6,210 nucleotides of DNA from Planctomycetota bacterium (GTDB lineage: Bacteria; Planctomycetota; Phycisphaerae; Phycisphaerales; UBA1924), in the NCBI GenBank assembly GCA_023429345.1, contig JAEYVB010000052.1:1-6210 (forward strand), given 5' to 3'. Each line of letters opens with the position of its first letter. The first letter of the stretch is position 1. The notes under the pieces are model-generated. The model worked only from the letters and a program-made list of their open reading frames with translations. It searched no databases and was not told where the DNA came from. Positions 5,479 to 6,210 of this stretch are shown piece by piece. The position numbers were made by a program, and so were the translations under genes.

Positions 5479-6033
5479 TCACGCCCTGCTCAGGTAGCTC
5501 CCGTCCGTCGTGCTCACTTTGATCGCTTCCCCCGTCGTGATGAACTCCGGCACCTTCGTCTTCAGCCCCGTCTCCAGCGTCGCCTCCTTCAGGCGGTTGG
5601 TCGCCGTGGCGCCCTTGATCCCCGGCGGCGTGTCCGTCACGGTGAGCTCGACCGCCGCCGGCAGCTCGATCGTGATCGGGTTGCCGTCGTGGCACAGCAC
5701 CACCGCCTCGGTGTTCGGCCGCATATAGAGGAGCGCATCGCCCAGCACATCCTTGCTGATCGTGCTCTGGTCGAACGTCTCCTGGTCCATGAACGTCGCG
5801 CCCGTCTGGTCGGAGTACAGGTACTCCATCGGCCGCCGGTCCAGGTCCACGACATCCACATCGTCCGAGGAGCTGAGCCGCTTCTCGATCGTCTTCCCGG
5901 TCAGGACCTCCTTGATCTTGACCTGGATGAACGCCCGCAGGTTGCCGGGTGTGCGGTGCTCGAAGTTGGTGATGACGTACAGCTTGCCGTCCATCTTCAC
6001 GCCAAGGCCGGGGCGGAGTTCGGTTGCTCGCAT
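5479..6033 (-). CDS. efp: Elongation factor P
   Basis: This 184-residue protein has the normal EF-P length and three-domain layout. An N-terminal KOW-like domain (about 1-62: ELRPGLGVKMDGKLYVI, then AFIQVKIKEVLTGKTIEKRL) is followed by two OB domains, ending in the family signature GLKTKVPEFITTGEAIKVSTTDGSYLSRA-like region (about 155-184, first half given by TGLKTKVPEFITTGE). EF-P binds between the ribosomal P and E sites and relieves stalling at polyproline stretches. The tip loop of domain I reads HRTPGNLRAF, so the residue aligned with the modified Lys34 of E. coli is Asn31, with an Arg two residues later. ATG 6033 is chosen because the protein then starts as homologues do. The ribosome-binding site is weak (TTGAGA). 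The gene has its own terminator at 5411-5447 and appears to be transcribed alone. Confidence 0.95.
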   Translation of the reverse strand: MRATELRPGLGVKMDGKLYVITNFEHRTPGNLRAFIQVKIKEVLTGKTIEKRLSSSDDVDVVDLDRRPMEYLYSDQTGATFMDQETFDQSTISKDVLGDALLYMRPNTEAVVLCHDGNPITIELPAAVELTVTDTPPGIKGATATNRLKEATLETGLKTKVPEFITTGEAIKVSTTDGSYLSRA

Positions 6034-6210
6034 TCGGAAGTCTCAACTGGTATAGGGAACCCAGCCCCAGGGTCCGGGGCAAAACAGGGGGGAATGTTAG
6101 CCCCCGACCCGCTTGAAAGCACCCCCGCCCGGGCCCTCTCTGTCGCACGCGCACCCCCGCCCCCGCCGCCCCGCGCCAACTCCAGCAGATCCGCCATCAC
6201 GCTCTCCGCC
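6034..6210. other. efp upstream region; no firm gene to the right edge
   Basis: A -10-like TATACC/CTATAC lies at 6055-6049 on the minus strand, about 16 nt before the efp start, but no -35 at normal spacing is visible. A small GCCCC/GGGGC stem lies at 6064-6068 and 6076-6080. From about 6160 to the edge the minus strand shows a short run with G/C at third positions (MADLLELARGGG), which could be the tail of a neighbouring gene or only GC-rich chance. It runs on into the start of efp without homologous character, so I do not call it. Confidence 0.35.

Noticed and set aside
5294..6154. Minus-strand 286-codon frame over efp
   Set aside because: It is a shifted frame across efp with no recognisable domain, and it crosses the efp terminator.
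5997..6200. 67-codon minus-strand frame at the right edge overlapping the efp start
   Set aside because: Glycine-rich with no family resemblance and overlapping the efp start codon. Too little sequence to call.
1..6210. Mobile element, CRISPR array, tRNA or rRNA, defence or biosynthetic cluster
   Set aside because: No transposase, terminal repeats with target duplications, spaced direct repeats, or conserved RNA gene sequence were seen on either strand.

Overview
The window looks like chromosomal DNA from a high-GC planctomycete, most likely of the Phycisphaerae. This is inferred from the strong GC bias at third codon positions, a secreted protein whose C-terminus ends in a VPAPST motif, a hydrophobic stretch and four arginines (the PEP-CTERM form common in that class), and the general character of the ComM/YifB and EF-P proteins. 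No database search was possible, so the taxonomy is an inference.

Layout: positions 1-801 (minus) carry a TerC-family membrane protein cut off by the left edge. Positions 1011-2771 (minus) carry an NADP-type aldehyde dehydrogenase of the alpha-ketoglutaric semialdehyde (2,5-dioxovalerate) group. A 47-bp divergent gap follows, then positions 2819-4420 (plus) carry a ComM/YifB-type Mg-chelatase-like AAA+ ATPase. A perfect 11-bp hairpin lies between its stop and the convergent gene at 4491-5099 (minus), a small secreted PEP-CTERM protein made almost entirely of a proprotein-convertase-P-like beta domain. About 310 bp of non-coding DNA with unusual inverted repeats separates this from elongation factor P at 5479-6033 (minus), which has its own intrinsic terminator. 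The last 177 bp hold the efp upstream region and no firm gene.

The genes do not form one pathway. They are a mixture of housekeeping (efp, comM/yifB), metabolic (aldehyde dehydrogenase), membrane (TerC) and surface (PEP-CTERM) functions. There is no phage, transposon, CRISPR or defence cassette.

The parts most worth a second look are the non-coding stretch at 5100-5420 and EF-P. The non-coding stretch has a pseudoknot-compatible pair of inverted repeats, a terminator-like hairpin followed by nine T's in front of the PEP-CTERM gene, and a collapsed inverted copy of the efp terminator. EF-P has asparagine where the post-translationally modified lysine normally sits.
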